From Candidatus Planktophila sp. (GTDB lineage Bacteria > Actinomycetota > Actinomycetes > Nanopelagicales > Nanopelagicaceae): a DNA stretch of 37,453 bases. Position numbers and translations under genes: made by a program. The DNA is taken from the NCBI GenBank assembly GCA_024641555.1, contig JAHECV010000009.1, positions 1,501 through 38,953 on the forward strand, read 5' to 3'. This document shows, piece after piece, positions 1 to 9,469 of this stretch (within the stretch, counting starts at the first letter, position 1; every line of letters starts with the position of its first letter). A model generated the notes under the pieces. It was not told where the DNA came from. It made no database searches and saw nothing but the letters and a program-made list of their open reading frames with translations.

Positions 1-1536
<1,536 letters not shown>

Positions 1537-1542
1537 GTAATC

Positions 1543-1548
1543 AAAATA
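1543..1548 (-). promoter_or_regulatory. candidate leaderless -10 box for the methyltransferase gene
   Basis: On the minus strand the hexamer TATTTT occupies exactly -12 to -7 relative to the A of the ATG at 1536. It keeps the three most important -10 bases (T-12, A-11, T-7). Transcription would then begin at the start codon. No clear -35 was seen. Confidence 0.4.
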
Positions 1549-1566
1549 CCGCACTTGTCTTTCTAA

Positions 1567-1572
1567 TACGAT
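1567..1572 (+). promoter_or_regulatory. candidate leaderless -10 box for the TerC-family gene
   Basis: TACGAT lies exactly at -12 to -7 of the ATG at 1579, with no Shine-Dalgarno between it and the start. It matches TATAAT at T-12, A-11, A-8 and T-7. Together with the divergent TATTTT at 1543-1548, this suggests two leaderless promoters in a 42-bp gap. Confidence 0.4.
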
Positions 1573-1578
1573 CTGCCA

Positions 1579-2478
1579 ATGATTTCTCAGAACGCTTGGA
1601 TCCTAACCACCGCAATTCTGGCGATAGTGGTCGCCTTTGACTTCACTTGGGCCGTGTTGCGGCGAAACCAGAACACATCACTCAAAGAGGCGACACTTTG
1701 GAGTCTTTTCTATGTTTCACTCGCGATTGGCTTTGGAATTCATCTCGGGACCTGGACCGATGCTCAGACGCAACAAGAATTTTTTGCTGGTTGGCTTACC
1801 GAGTATTCCCTCTCTTTCGATAATCTCTTCGTTTTTGTAATAATTCTGACGCGATTGAAGATCGAAGAGAAAAGTAAGCAACTTGCGCTCTTGCTCGGAA
1901 TTTTGATCGCCCTCGTCTTTAGAATTATCGCGATCACGATAGGTGCCGCAGCGATAAAGCAATTTGAGTGGATTTTCTTCCTATTTGGCGCCTTCCTGAT
2001 CTATACCGCTGTGCATCTCTTCATGGAAAGTTCTCACGATAAAGAGGAAGAAGAGAAGGAAAGTCGCTTGATTACTTATCTGAGCGCAAAAGGTATGAAG
2101 CCTTTCACAATTGCACTAATTGCCCTTGGAGCGACAGATATTCTCTTTGCTTTGGATTCGATTCCAGCTATTTTCGGGCTAACTGAAAATGTATACGTAG
2201 TCGTAACTGCAAATGTCTTTGCGCTTATGGGATTGCGCCAGTTGTATTTCCTAATTGGTGGATTGATGCAACGCTTGGTCTATATAGGAAAAGGTCTATC
2301 AGTTATCCTGGGCTTTATCGGTATTAAATTACTTTTCCATGCATTCCATGCAGTTGATATCCATAAAATTGGTGGATTTAAGATCCCCGATATTTCCATT
2401 ACACAGAGTCTTACAGTGATCGTGACTTGCTTGGCTGTTGCAACAATAGCGAGTTTGATAAAGACTTCACGTAAATAA
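1579..2478 (+). CDS. TerC/Alx family integral membrane protein
   Basis: A 299-aa polytopic membrane protein of the TerC family (PF03741). Characterised relatives such as Alx and the Bacillus TerC homologues export Mn2+ or help metalate secreted enzymes; tellurite resistance is the historical name. The sequence has about eight hydrophobic segments. It carries the two family signatures with intramembrane aspartates: SLSFDNLFVFVIIL (near residue 78) and LFALDSIPAIFGLT (near 188). A charged cytoplasmic loop (HDKEEEEKESRL) lies between the two halves. No yybP-ykoY manganese riboswitch can fit upstream because only ~42 bp separate it from the divergent methyltransferase gene. Manganese as the substrate is inferred from the family. 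Confidence 0.88.
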   Translation: MISQNAWILTTAILAIVVAFDFTWAVLRRNQNTSLKEATLWSLFYVSLAIGFGIHLGTWTDAQTQQEFFAGWLTEYSLSFDNLFVFVIILTRLKIEEKSKQLALLLGILIALVFRIIAITIGAAAIKQFEWIFFLFGAFLIYTAVHLFMESSHDKEEEEKESRLITYLSAKGMKPFTIALIALGATDILFALDSIPAIFGLTENVYVVVTANVFALMGLRQLYFLIGGLMQRLVYIGKGLSVILGFIGIKLLFHAFHAVDIHKIGGFKIPDISITQSLTVIVTCLAVATIASLIKTSRK

Positions 2479-2487
2479 AGATTACGG

Positions 2488-3699
2488 TTAAACAGGTATC
2501 TCTATCGAGATAGCGAGTCCACCCAACTTGCTCTTGCTGAGCTTTAGCGCGCCTTTATGTTCTTGAACGATTGCGGCAATGATGCTTAGTCCAAGGCCGG
2601 AACCACCACTTTCACGAGAACGTGAAGGATCAAAGCGGTTCATCGCCTTTATTTCAGTTCCATAAGCTGACTCAGGTAGCCCAGGACCACCATCTTCAAT
2701 GATCAATTCCGCGCGTTTGCCGTTTGACTTGAGCGAAATTGCAACTGGTGCATTGGCTGGCGTATGTCGAACAATATTTGACAAACAATTTTGAATAAGA
2801 CGGTTCAAGTGCTCACGTGAGCCACTTACGATGCAATCGCTGGGAATCGAGGTTGAAATCTCACGTTCGCTATTGAAAACTTTAAAGTCATTAACATGGG
2901 CAAGTAGCAACTCATCAAAATCAATTTCTTGGAAATCAACCGGTTTACTCTCTCCTAATTCGGCAAGGAGTAAAAGGTCATGGATGAGATTTTCCATACG
3001 TTCAATCTCCGAATTAACGCGCGAGAAAGCCCTTACTTGATCGGCAGCATCGGTGAACTGCCCCTTGCTCAGCATTTCGTTATATCCCTTTATCACCGTT
3101 AGTGGGGTTCGAAGTTCGTGCGAGGCATCTCCTAAAAATTTCTGCATTCGCTCGAGAGCTTGGGCATCAAGGCCACGGTTATGGCGACGTAAGAAGTAAA
3201 TTGAGAAGAAGATCGCTAACGCATCAGCAGCGGTGGTAAAAATTCCAAGATTTCTTAGATTATTTTTAAAGTTTTCATTTAATTGATCTAGCGAAGAGGC
3301 TATGACTAAGAAATCTCCTCCAGAAATAACAACTGATCGAAACCGGAACGGGTTTGCCGATTCGACCGAAATCGCGCCAGGAATACCTTTCGTAACTGTC
3401 CGCAAATCAGATATACCAGGATAAATCAAATGTGATTTGTTAATCACCGTTTCGATGCCTTCTTGGGTTACCAGTGAGATTGTTAAATCCAAACTCTCTT
3501 CTTGCACCGTTAGCAGCGCAGCCGAGATTGCTTCTTCTGGATAAGTATTAACTCGCGCGACAACCAAATTTAAGGCTTTGTCGATACGGTTTAAATCCGA
3601 ATTTCGTGAATCGATTGTTGCAAAGCCACCAATTACACTCGATAATAAAGTGGTAACAAAGATCGAAATGACTGCAAATCTGCTACCCGAACGCTTCAT
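2488..3699 (-). CDS. two-component sensor histidine kinase (OmpR-partner type, no HAMP)
   Basis: Membrane histidine kinase of 403 aa, partner of the response regulator encoded 2 bp upstream. It has an N-terminal membrane helix (about residues 9-28) and an extracytoplasmic sensor region of ~120 residues. A second helix (about 153-170) is followed only ~24 residues later by the phospho-acceptor box FLGDASHELRTPLTVIKGY with His194. The ATPase core shows the N box (NCLSNIVRHTP) and G boxes (EDGGPGLP; GGSGLGLSII). There is no room for a HAMP linker between the second helix and the dimerisation helix, which differs from MtrB in the same window. The stimulus cannot be read from the sequence. The 3' end lies 9 bp from the convergent TerC-family gene. 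Confidence 0.92.
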   Translation of the reverse strand: MKRSGSRFAVISIFVTTLLSSVIGGFATIDSRNSDLNRIDKALNLVVARVNTYPEEAISAALLTVQEESLDLTISLVTQEGIETVINKSHLIYPGISDLRTVTKGIPGAISVESANPFRFRSVVISGGDFLVIASSLDQLNENFKNNLRNLGIFTTAADALAIFFSIYFLRRHNRGLDAQALERMQKFLGDASHELRTPLTVIKGYNEMLSKGQFTDAADQVRAFSRVNSEIERMENLIHDLLLLAELGESKPVDFQEIDFDELLLAHVNDFKVFNSEREISTSIPSDCIVSGSREHLNRLIQNCLSNIVRHTPANAPVAISLKSNGKRAELIIEDGGPGLPESAYGTEIKAMNRFDPSRSRESGGSGLGLSIIAAIVQEHKGALKLSKSKLGGLAISIEIPV

Positions 3700-3701
3700 A
3701 A

Positions 3702-4385
3702 CTACTTAGGTTCCTGGATTACAAACCCAACGCCGCGCACTGTTTTTATGCCTTCGAAACCATCTCGGTGCAATTTCTTTCGTAGGTATGAGATATAGGT
3801 GTCGGCGACCGTGCTCTCTGATTCGAAGGTAATTCCCCACACTTCATCGAGTAATAGGCTCTTGCTTAAAACTCGATTTTTATTCTCAATCAAGACTTGC
3901 AATAAACGAAATTCAGTGGGAGATAAGTCAACTATTTCGCCATTGAAAGTGATTGAGTGGCTAGATTCGTTAACTTTAATGGGACCACAAGATAGATCTG
4001 TATCAAGCGAAGTTGAAATCTGGGAACGGCGGAGAATCGCTTTTACTCTGAGAAGGAGTTCTTCCAGCCCAAAGGGTTTAGTTACATAATCATCAGCGCC
4101 TAAAGTTAAGCCGCGGGTCACATCGGCGCGATCTGCTCTTGCGCTCAACATCAACGCGGGAGTGTTGTCCCCAGTAGTTCTAAGTCTTTCTACTAGTTCA
4201 AATCCGTCCATTAACGGCATGTTTATATCAATGATTAAAAGGTCTGGTTTCTTATTTCTAATAGCCGTTAGAGCGGACATCCCATCAGGAGCAGTTGCTG
4301 TTTCAAAGCCCGCTATACGAAGGGCGTCACCAAGAAGCTCTCGGACTCCGGCTTCATCATCTACGATCAAAATCATCTCAGCCAT
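3702..4385 (-). CDS. OmpR/PhoB-family response regulator
   Basis: A 227-aa DNA-binding response regulator. The receiver domain (about 1-118) has the acidic pair in LIVDDEAGV, the phosphorylatable Asp53 in LIIDINMPLMDG, and the conserved Lys of VTKPFGLEELL. The C-terminal winged helix (about 130-224) contains LSPTEFRLLQVLIEN and the recognition region VADTYISYLRKKL, ending in the family motif IKTVRGVGFV. It is followed 2 bp later by its kinase gene. The divergent gene encodes a secreted protein, and the 146 bp between them hold an 11-bp-period direct repeat fitting an OmpR/PhoB-family operator, so this gene and its neighbour are plausible targets. The regulon is otherwise unknown. Confidence 0.94.
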   Translation of the reverse strand: MAEMILIVDDEAGVRELLGDALRIAGFETATAPDGMSALTAIRNKKPDLLIIDINMPLMDGFELVERLRTTGDNTPALMLSARADRADVTRGLTLGADDYVTKPFGLEELLLRVKAILRRSQISTSLDTDLSCGPIKVNESSHSITFNGEIVDLSPTEFRLLQVLIENKNRVLSKSLLLDEVWGITFESESTVADTYISYLRKKLHRDGFEGIKTVRGVGFVIQEPK

Positions 4386-4452
4386 GGCGCTAGCCTTTCA
4401 TGGTTAATTGCAAATAGCCAAGGTACGATGGAAAAAGCCCCATGAAACGGCG

Positions 4453-4481
4453 TTTTCACCGAATTTTCACAAAGTTTGCCT
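4453..4481 (+). promoter_or_regulatory. candidate PhoB/OmpR-family direct-repeat operator
   Basis: Two identical heptamers TTTTCAC (4453-4459 and 4464-4470) are separated by CGAA. That is 7 bp plus 4 bp, an 11-bp period, the geometry of PhoB boxes and of actinobacterial PhoP (GTTCACC-type) sites. A degenerate third unit, TTTGCCT, follows in phase at 4475-4481. The element lies between the divergent response regulator and secreted-protein genes, about 60-80 bp upstream of the latter's ATG. Binding by the adjacent regulator is inferred. Confidence 0.5.
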
Positions 4482-4531
4482 TGATACTTGGCCTAAGAAA
4501 ATTCCTTTATAGAAAAGTTTGGAGAGCTCTT

Positions 4532-5020
4532 ATGGATCGTAGATCTACAAGAAAGTTAACGGCGCTTGTTGCTCTCTTCGCTTTTCTATCACCTGTCGGT
4601 GCATCCGCTGATCAAAAAGGTGGTTCGCAACCAAACGCTCCAATGCTAGATGCGAACAACGCCTTCAAAACAGCGATGGATAAATTCCGTCAGGATCAAA
4701 AGAATTATCAAGATGCGATGAAGATTTATGAAGAAAAACGTCGCGCTATTAATAAAACCTTTAAGGATGCGGTAGACAAGGCGTTGGCCGATGTAAAGGC
4801 GCTCGGCGCGCCAGGGCAAACTCAATTACAAAAGCGCCAGAATATGGCCAATAAACAAGCTGCCGTTTTAACTGCAACGTCAATTCGTGATGCTGCGATA
4901 GAGGCGCTTGGCCTGCCACCAGTTCCCCCAACTGCGCCAACTCCGCCGGCAAGAGCTCCAAAGGTGGAGAAGAGTAAGAAAAATGTTCAGCAGGGTGCAC
5001 CAAGCCCATCTGCCAATTAG
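4532..5020 (+). CDS. small secreted protein with charged helical region and Pro-rich tail
   Basis: A 162-aa protein of unknown function. I chose the ATG at 4532 because GGAGAG (4521-4526) is well placed upstream and a clear signal peptide follows: basic MDRRSTRK, hydrophobic LTALVALFAFLSP, then VGASA/DQ as a likely signal peptidase I site near residue 26. The mature part contains a long, highly charged helix-prone stretch rich in Lys, Asp and Ala, probably coiled coil. It then has a proline-rich tail (PPVPPTAPTPPARAP) and a Lys/Gln-rich end. There is no catalytic motif. It is divergent from a two-component system with a candidate operator between them, so it may be a target or periplasmic modulator of that system; this is inference. 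Confidence 0.75.
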   Translation: MDRRSTRKLTALVALFAFLSPVGASADQKGGSQPNAPMLDANNAFKTAMDKFRQDQKNYQDAMKIYEEKRRAINKTFKDAVDKALADVKALGAPGQTQLQKRQNMANKQAAVLTATSIRDAAIEALGLPPVPPTAPTPPARAPKVEKSKKNVQQGAPSPSAN

Positions 5021-5048
5021 TTAATTTAAATAAGTAATCCCGAAAAGT

Positions 5049-5432
5049 TTAAAACGGTAGCGCGACTACAACGGCTGTTACCAGACCGGCGTAGAGAGCG
5101 CTCTGTGCGAAAATCTTTATCGCAGTCATGCGATCTGCCGCACGTGCTGCCGGATCTGCAACGCGAGAGATTGCACCTAACTTTCCAAAGTTAAAGGTTC
5201 CAGCAAAACCATAAGCCAAGCAGAATTTCTTACGTGATTGCACCCAGCCAACGCTCATAACCAAAGCTGGAATAAATATTCCGAGCCGTGCCTGGTGGGA
5301 TACTTCTTTTGTGATGAATGTTGCCAGCGAAGATAAAGTGAAGATCAAACCAATTATCGCAACCATGCGGCGGCGACTTATCTCCCCGTCACCAATATTG
5401 CATGTGCCAGGAATGTATTCAGCCTGAGTCAC
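5049..5432 (-). CDS. conserved small membrane protein, function unknown
   Basis: A 127-aa protein starting with GTG at 5432, immediately after the stop of the upstream small ORF. It begins with a soluble motif PGTCNIGDGEISRRR and has three hydrophobic segments: VAIIGLIFTLSSLATFI, LGIFIPALVMSVGWVQS, and a C-terminal one ending VVVALPF. The central loop has FCLAYGFAGTFNFGK. The two cysteines (in GTCNIG and FCLAYG) could form a pair or bind a ligand, but I recognise no characterised family. It is the last gene of the run that starts with the LacI regulator and contains the sulfur-amino-acid enzymes, which is only weak evidence for a related role. Confidence 0.7.
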   Translation of the reverse strand: MTQAEYIPGTCNIGDGEISRRRMVAIIGLIFTLSSLATFITKEVSHQARLGIFIPALVMSVGWVQSRKKFCLAYGFAGTFNFGKLGAISRVADPAARAADRMTAIKIFAQSALYAGLVTAVVVALPF

Positions 5433-5585
5433 TTACGCATCCTCAAATTCATCATCATCTTCATCTATCCAGGCATCTGCTGGAATATCGTCTTGGCGTT
5501 GCGCCCAAGATAAGAAACTCCCGACGGCGCGGAAGGAGACCGCGAGTACGGCAAATAGCGCCAATATTCTGCGGAGCGATTTCAT
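5433..5585 (-). CDS. 50-aa single-span membrane or secreted peptide with acidic tail
   Basis: A short ORF between the cystathionine synthase and the small membrane protein. From the ATG at 5585 it encodes MKSLRRILALFAVLAVSF, a basic start followed by a hydrophobic helix. Next comes a short loop (RAVGSFLSWAQRQ) and a strongly acidic C-terminus (IDEDDDEFEDA). It would be a type II single-pass protein or an uncleaved signal anchor. An upstream in-frame ATG at 5678 exists but would overlap the synthase gene and put poorly hydrophobic sequence ahead of the signal, so I reject it. There is no obvious Shine-Dalgarno. Its stop abuts the GTG of the next gene, suggesting translational coupling. Function unknown. 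Confidence 0.55.
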   Translation of the reverse strand: MKSLRRILALFAVLAVSFRAVGSFLSWAQRQDDIPADAWIDEDDDEFEDA

Positions 5586-5619
5586 GGGATAAAAATACTC
5601 GCTTTGCTTAAGTATTTCT

Positions 5620-6738
5620 CTATTTAGCAGCGTGCAACGCCGCATCGATATCGGCCCAAAGGTCATCAACGTTTTCAATTCCTACAGAGAGTCGGATTAA
5701 TGACTCGGGAACGCTTTGACTTTCAATGGGCCAGCGACGACGGCGCTCCCAAAGGGATTCAACTCCTCCGAGGCTAGTTGCATATGTAATTAATTTGGAG
5801 GATTCGCAGACTCTATCGGTTTGTTCGCCGTTGCCCGCATATTCAAATGAGACGATAGCCCCGAAACCTTTCATAAAAGCTTTGGCCTTTTCATGTTCTG
5901 AATCATTAGGCAGGCCTGGATAGCGAACTCTTGTGACTAGAGGATGAACGCTTAAGCGCTTAGCAAGTTCCAGTGCGTTTTCTGATGACTTCTGAAAGCG
6001 AAGCGGGAAGGTGCGAATACCCCGTAGCGCTAAGAAGGCTTCGAATGGTCCTGGAATAGAACCATTGAACTTACGCGCATCTTCTAGCGTCTTGAAGTGA
6101 ACCGGGCTTGAGGTGCTGAGTGATCCCAATACTACATCGCTGTGGCCCGCCAAATATTTTGTAACCGAATTCATAACGATATCTGCACCCATGGCCAATG
6201 GTTTTTGGTTAAGGGCTGTTGCAAAGGTGTTATCAACGGCAACTGTAACTCCGCTAACTTTTGCAGCCTTTATCAGCGCGGGTAAATCTGCAACTTCAAG
6301 TCCCGGATTTGTTGGAGATTCAATCCAAAGCAGAGTGGCACCAGCAAGTTCTTGGATAACTTGTTCGGTATCGGTAATTGAAACAAAAGCTACTTGTAAG
6401 CGATTGGCGGTCGAGTAATTGCCAAGCAACGTCATCACTCCTGAATAACCTTGATTAGAGGCTACAACTTTTGCACCAACTGGAAGTGTAGAAAATACTG
6501 CAGTGACCGCAGCCATTCCAGACGAATAGGTAAGGGTTTTTCCACCTTCGAGTGCGCTAATCGCCTCTTCTAGCGCCAGCCAAGTTTCATTTCCGTAGCG
6601 GCCATAACCAATTGCGCCACCTGCAACAAAAGTTGAGTTAAGTGAGATCGGTGGATTTAGCGCGCTATCTGGACCAAAAGGTGGCCGTCCCGCGGTAACT
6701 GCAATCGTCTCTGGGCTTAGGTTGTTATCTGAAGTCAT
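5620..6738 (-). CDS. metB: cystathionine gamma-synthase / gamma-lyase family PLP enzyme
   Basis: A cytoplasmic Cys/Met-metabolism PLP enzyme (PF01053) of 372 aa. Such enzymes condense an activated homoserine with cysteine to cystathionine (MetB) or cleave cystathionine to cysteine. Visible motifs: the Tyr-bearing IGYGRYGN near 43-50, the phosphate-binding YSSGMAAV near 71, VDNTFATALNQKPL with the PLP-ring Asp169, the Schiff-base lysine Lys194 in NSVTKYLAGHSDV, and the C-terminal LIRLSVGIENVDDL. Synthase and lyase activities cannot be separated by eye. A MalY/PatB-type lyase two genes upstream in the same run supports a MetB plus beta-lyase transsulfuration pair toward homocysteine. It follows the FAD oxidoreductase by 9 bp. 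Confidence 0.88.
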   Translation of the reverse strand: MTSDNNLSPETIAVTAGRPPFGPDSALNPPISLNSTFVAGGAIGYGRYGNETWLALEEAISALEGGKTLTYSSGMAAVTAVFSTLPVGAKVVASNQGYSGVMTLLGNYSTANRLQVAFVSITDTEQVIQELAGATLLWIESPTNPGLEVADLPALIKAAKVSGVTVAVDNTFATALNQKPLAMGADIVMNSVTKYLAGHSDVVLGSLSTSSPVHFKTLEDARKFNGSIPGPFEAFLALRGIRTFPLRFQKSSENALELAKRLSVHPLVTRVRYPGLPNDSEHEKAKAFMKGFGAIVSFEYAGNGEQTDRVCESSKLITYATSLGGVESLWERRRRWPIESQSVPESLIRLSVGIENVDDLWADIDAALHAAK

Positions 6739-6747
6739 GCGCTAAGC

Positions 6748-8295
6748 CTAATCGTTTGCCAGCGCTGCCATCGCAGCATTATGTCCTGCGATACCGCTCA
6801 CGCCACCACCGCGACGAGCGCCAGCTCCCGCGAGAAATATATGTTTATCTGAAGTTTCTGAGCCCCACTTGAGTTCAGTTGACTCAGTCCCATCAAGAAA
6901 TGGGAAATCTAAATCGCGATGGAAGATATTTCCGCGCGGAAGCCCTAGATCGTTCTCTAAATCAAGAGGTGACTTAGCCTCAATTGCAAGTGAACCATCG
7001 TTGCATATAGCCAAAACTGATTCGATTGGCTCTTCTAAATATTGGTTAAGGCTATCGAGTGCAGCTTTCTTGGCGGCGCTCTTTGCACCTTCCGGATCTT
7101 TATCAAAGAGAGCAGCTGGCGTGTGTAGCCCAAAGAGCGTAAGTGTATGAAAACCTTTTTGGCTTAACTCAGGCGAAAGTATTGTGGGATCGGTCAAGGT
7201 ATGGCAATACATCTCGAGTGGAAGATTATTTGGTATTTCACCGTTTCGAGAACTTTGATATGCGCTCTCCAACTGGTTATAGCTTTCGTTGATGTGAAAG
7301 GTCCCAGCAAATGCCAACTTTGGATCAACCCCAGATTTCAACTTGGGGAGCCTAGTTAGCAACATGTTGATTTTCATCTGTGAACCTTCCAGAGAATCAG
7401 GTGCAGGAAGGCCACGGAGTTGGGCAAGAGTTTGTGGTGCGCCCGCGAATAAAAGATCTTTCGCTACATATTTTTGACCAGTTGAAGTAGTAACAGCAAC
7501 TCCCGTTTGATCGGATTCAATTCCAATAACTTTCGAATTCAACTTAATCTCGACACCGCGTGCGGTTGCCACACGCTTTAACTCGATCACCAGCGCACCC
7601 ATTCCGCCTTGCGGAACGCGCCACTGGCCGCTTCCATTGCCGATCAAGTGATACAAGAAACAGCGATTAGCTTGTAAATCTTGGGCGGATACAAAAGTTC
7701 CAATTAGCGCATCAGTTAATACAACTCCTCGAACAATATCGTCTGAAAAACGCTCTTGAATTACTTCACCAATCGGACGTTCCATTAAATAGTTCCAGGT
7801 ATTTTCCAGCCCAATCTCGGATTTGAGTTCTGCCGCTGTTTTCAGAGGCTGCAGCATCGCTGGCGCGATACGCACCGCAAGATCCGCAATCTCGTTATAG
7901 AAGAGTTGCCAGGCAGAGCCTTCCGCTGAACTTCCAGTTAAAGCTTGAAAATTTTCAGCAGTGCGCTCATCCCAATTCTGCGAAATTAAAAGCCCCGAAT
8001 CTTTACCTCCCTTTACATAAGGGGTATATGAAGCGATCGAACGTTCTAGGGTTTTAAAGTTGATTCCAAGATCGGCGACAATTTGATCAGGCAGTAGTGA
8101 AACTAAATATGAATATCTAGATAAGCGCGCATCATATTCAGGAAATGGGCGCACACTTGTGGTCGCGCCACCAAGCTCTGCAGCGCCTTCAAGAAGTAGA
8201 ACGGTTTTGGCAGCTTTGGCCATATAGGTGGCTGCGACTAATCCGTTATGTCCCCCGCCAACAACAATGGCATCGTATTTTTTGTCAGTTGTCAT
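6748..8295 (-). CDS. FAD-dependent oxidoreductase, phytoene desaturase-like (PYROXD2-type)
   Basis: A 515-aa flavoprotein of the CrtI/phytoene desaturase superfamily, PYROXD2-like branch. The N-terminus has the dinucleotide-binding fold: DAIVVGGGHNGLVAATYMA, with the ribose-binding Glu of LLLEGAAELGGATTS. The C-terminus has the FAD-closing motif IFLAGAGARRGGGVSGIAGH. In between are the substrate-domain segments typical of this group (WRVPQGGMGALVIELKRVA). Carotenoid enzymes share the fold, but no crtB or crtE is nearby and the RRGGGVSG ending is more typical of PYROXD2-like proteins, whose substrates are largely unknown. It lies between two sulfur-amino-acid PLP enzyme genes (7 and 9 bp spacings), so it is certainly in the same transcript, but its reaction is open. 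Confidence 0.82.
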   Translation of the reverse strand: MTTDKKYDAIVVGGGHNGLVAATYMAKAAKTVLLLEGAAELGGATTSVRPFPEYDARLSRYSYLVSLLPDQIVADLGINFKTLERSIASYTPYVKGGKDSGLLISQNWDERTAENFQALTGSSAEGSAWQLFYNEIADLAVRIAPAMLQPLKTAAELKSEIGLENTWNYLMERPIGEVIQERFSDDIVRGVVLTDALIGTFVSAQDLQANRCFLYHLIGNGSGQWRVPQGGMGALVIELKRVATARGVEIKLNSKVIGIESDQTGVAVTTSTGQKYVAKDLLFAGAPQTLAQLRGLPAPDSLEGSQMKINMLLTRLPKLKSGVDPKLAFAGTFHINESYNQLESAYQSSRNGEIPNNLPLEMYCHTLTDPTILSPELSQKGFHTLTLFGLHTPAALFDKDPEGAKSAAKKAALDSLNQYLEEPIESVLAICNDGSLAIEAKSPLDLENDLGLPRGNIFHRDLDFPFLDGTESTELKWGSETSDKHIFLAGAGARRGGGVSGIAGHNAAMAALAND

Positions 8296-8302
8296 AGATG
8301 AA

Positions 8303-9469
8303 TTAAAGAGCGCTAGCGATGCGATCGAATGCTTCAGTAATTATCGCAGGGCTAGTTGCAAAGTTCAGGCGAGCGTAATCTTTTCCAAGAGCGCCATATA
8401 TGTGGCCGGGATTGAAAGCAACTTTTGCGCGTTCAACTAGCGCCGCGCATGGGTCTTCTCCAAGGTTTAGCTGGCTTAGATCTAACCAAGCAAGATAAGA
8501 ACAATGTGGAAGGTTGTAGCCAATTGCAGGAATTCGAGATGAAACTAAATTGGCAACGAGCCTTCTGTTCTGATCGAGAATTTCTAGAGCAGAATCGAGC
8601 CAAACTTCACCGCTTTCAAAAGCTGCCACAGTTGCAAATGCGCCAAGCAGAGATGCGCGATAGTGCATTGCGGGCGCTAGATTATTTAACTGTTCGTGCA
8701 TTTTCTCGCCTTGCGAAACGATAATTGCGCACTTCAAACCAGCAATATTCCATCCTTTGCTTGCTGCTGTTACGCAGACGCCAACTTCAGCAGCATCTGC
8801 TCCCAGTGAAAGAAATGGAGTGAATTGAGATTCTTTAAAAGTTAGTGGGGCATGAATTTCATCGGAAATAACGACGACATTATTTTTCTTAGCAAGCCCA
8901 ATTATGCGCAGTAAATCTTCTTTACTGTAAACCTTGCCGAGTGGGTTGTGTGGGCTACAAAGCAAATGAACCTTAATTCCACTTTGATAAGCCTTTTCAA
9001 TTCCATCCCAGTCGTGGCTCCAGCCAGTTCCATCACTTGCGCTTGATTCAGGTTTAAATGGAACGTCGATCATTTCAACTTTTGTTTCGCGAATCCAAGT
9101 ATAGAAATTTTGATATACCGGAGAACTGATCAACACCTTTTCGCCAGGTTGCGCGAAAACTCGAAGAAGTTCCACGACAGCGACACCAACATCGGTTGCA
9201 ATGCGAACAAAATTTGATTCAACATCCCAGTGCCAGCGGCGCTTGGCGAACCCCGCAAATGCAGCACCCATCTCTGGAATCGAGCCAAGGTAACCGAGGT
9301 CTGACTTATTAACCATCTGCAGAATTACCTCGCGGATTGGCTCGGCAATTGGAAAATCCATCTCAGCAACGGGCAGGGGAAGGATTTCGCGAGGAAAGGC
9401 GCGCCATTTTTCACTTCGGTGAGTTTGAAGTTCGGCAAGAGATGGAATTGAAATCTGACGATCGCTCAT
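8303..9469 (-). CDS. MalY/PatB-family aminotransferase, putative cystathionine beta-lyase
   Basis: A 388-aa fold-type I PLP enzyme of the MalY/PatB subgroup, whose members cleave the C-S bond of cystathionine to homocysteine, pyruvate and ammonia. Signatures: early LPLPVAEMDFPIAEPI, GYLGSIPEM, LISSPVYQNFY, LCSPHNPLGKVY with the PLP-contacting Asn near 175, ISDEIHAPL with Asp203, and the Schiff-base Lys238 in TAASKGWNIAGLKCA. Length and motif order match the subgroup. The gene lies 17 bp after the LacI-type regulator gene and two genes before the cystathionine gamma-synthase, which fits a complete cysteine-to-homocysteine route. A perfect 16-bp palindrome covers the start codon. Some MalY relatives act on other thioethers, so the substrate is inferred. 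Confidence 0.87.
   Translation of the reverse strand: MSDRQISIPSLAELQTHRSEKWRAFPREILPLPVAEMDFPIAEPIREVILQMVNKSDLGYLGSIPEMGAAFAGFAKRRWHWDVESNFVRIATDVGVAVVELLRVFAQPGEKVLISSPVYQNFYTWIRETKVEMIDVPFKPESSASDGTGWSHDWDGIEKAYQSGIKVHLLCSPHNPLGKVYSKEDLLRIIGLAKKNNVVVISDEIHAPLTFKESQFTPFLSLGADAAEVGVCVTAASKGWNIAGLKCAIIVSQGEKMHEQLNNLAPAMHYRASLLGAFATVAAFESGEVWLDSALEILDQNRRLVANLVSSRIPAIGYNLPHCSYLAWLDLSQLNLGEDPCAALVERAKVAFNPGHIYGALGKDYARLNFATSPAIITEAFDRIASAL

Noticed and set aside
1537..1578. yybP-ykoY manganese riboswitch upstream of the TerC-family gene
   Set aside because: Only 42 bp are available and no riboswitch core is present.
4442..4531. Longer start for the secreted protein
   Set aside because: The extension is basic, covers the promoter and the direct repeat, and would push the signal peptide inside the protein. 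The ATG at 4532 has a good Shine-Dalgarno.
6748..8295. Carotenoid phytoene desaturase (crtI)
   Set aside because: No crtB/crtE neighbours and the C-terminal motif fits the PYROXD2-like branch better.
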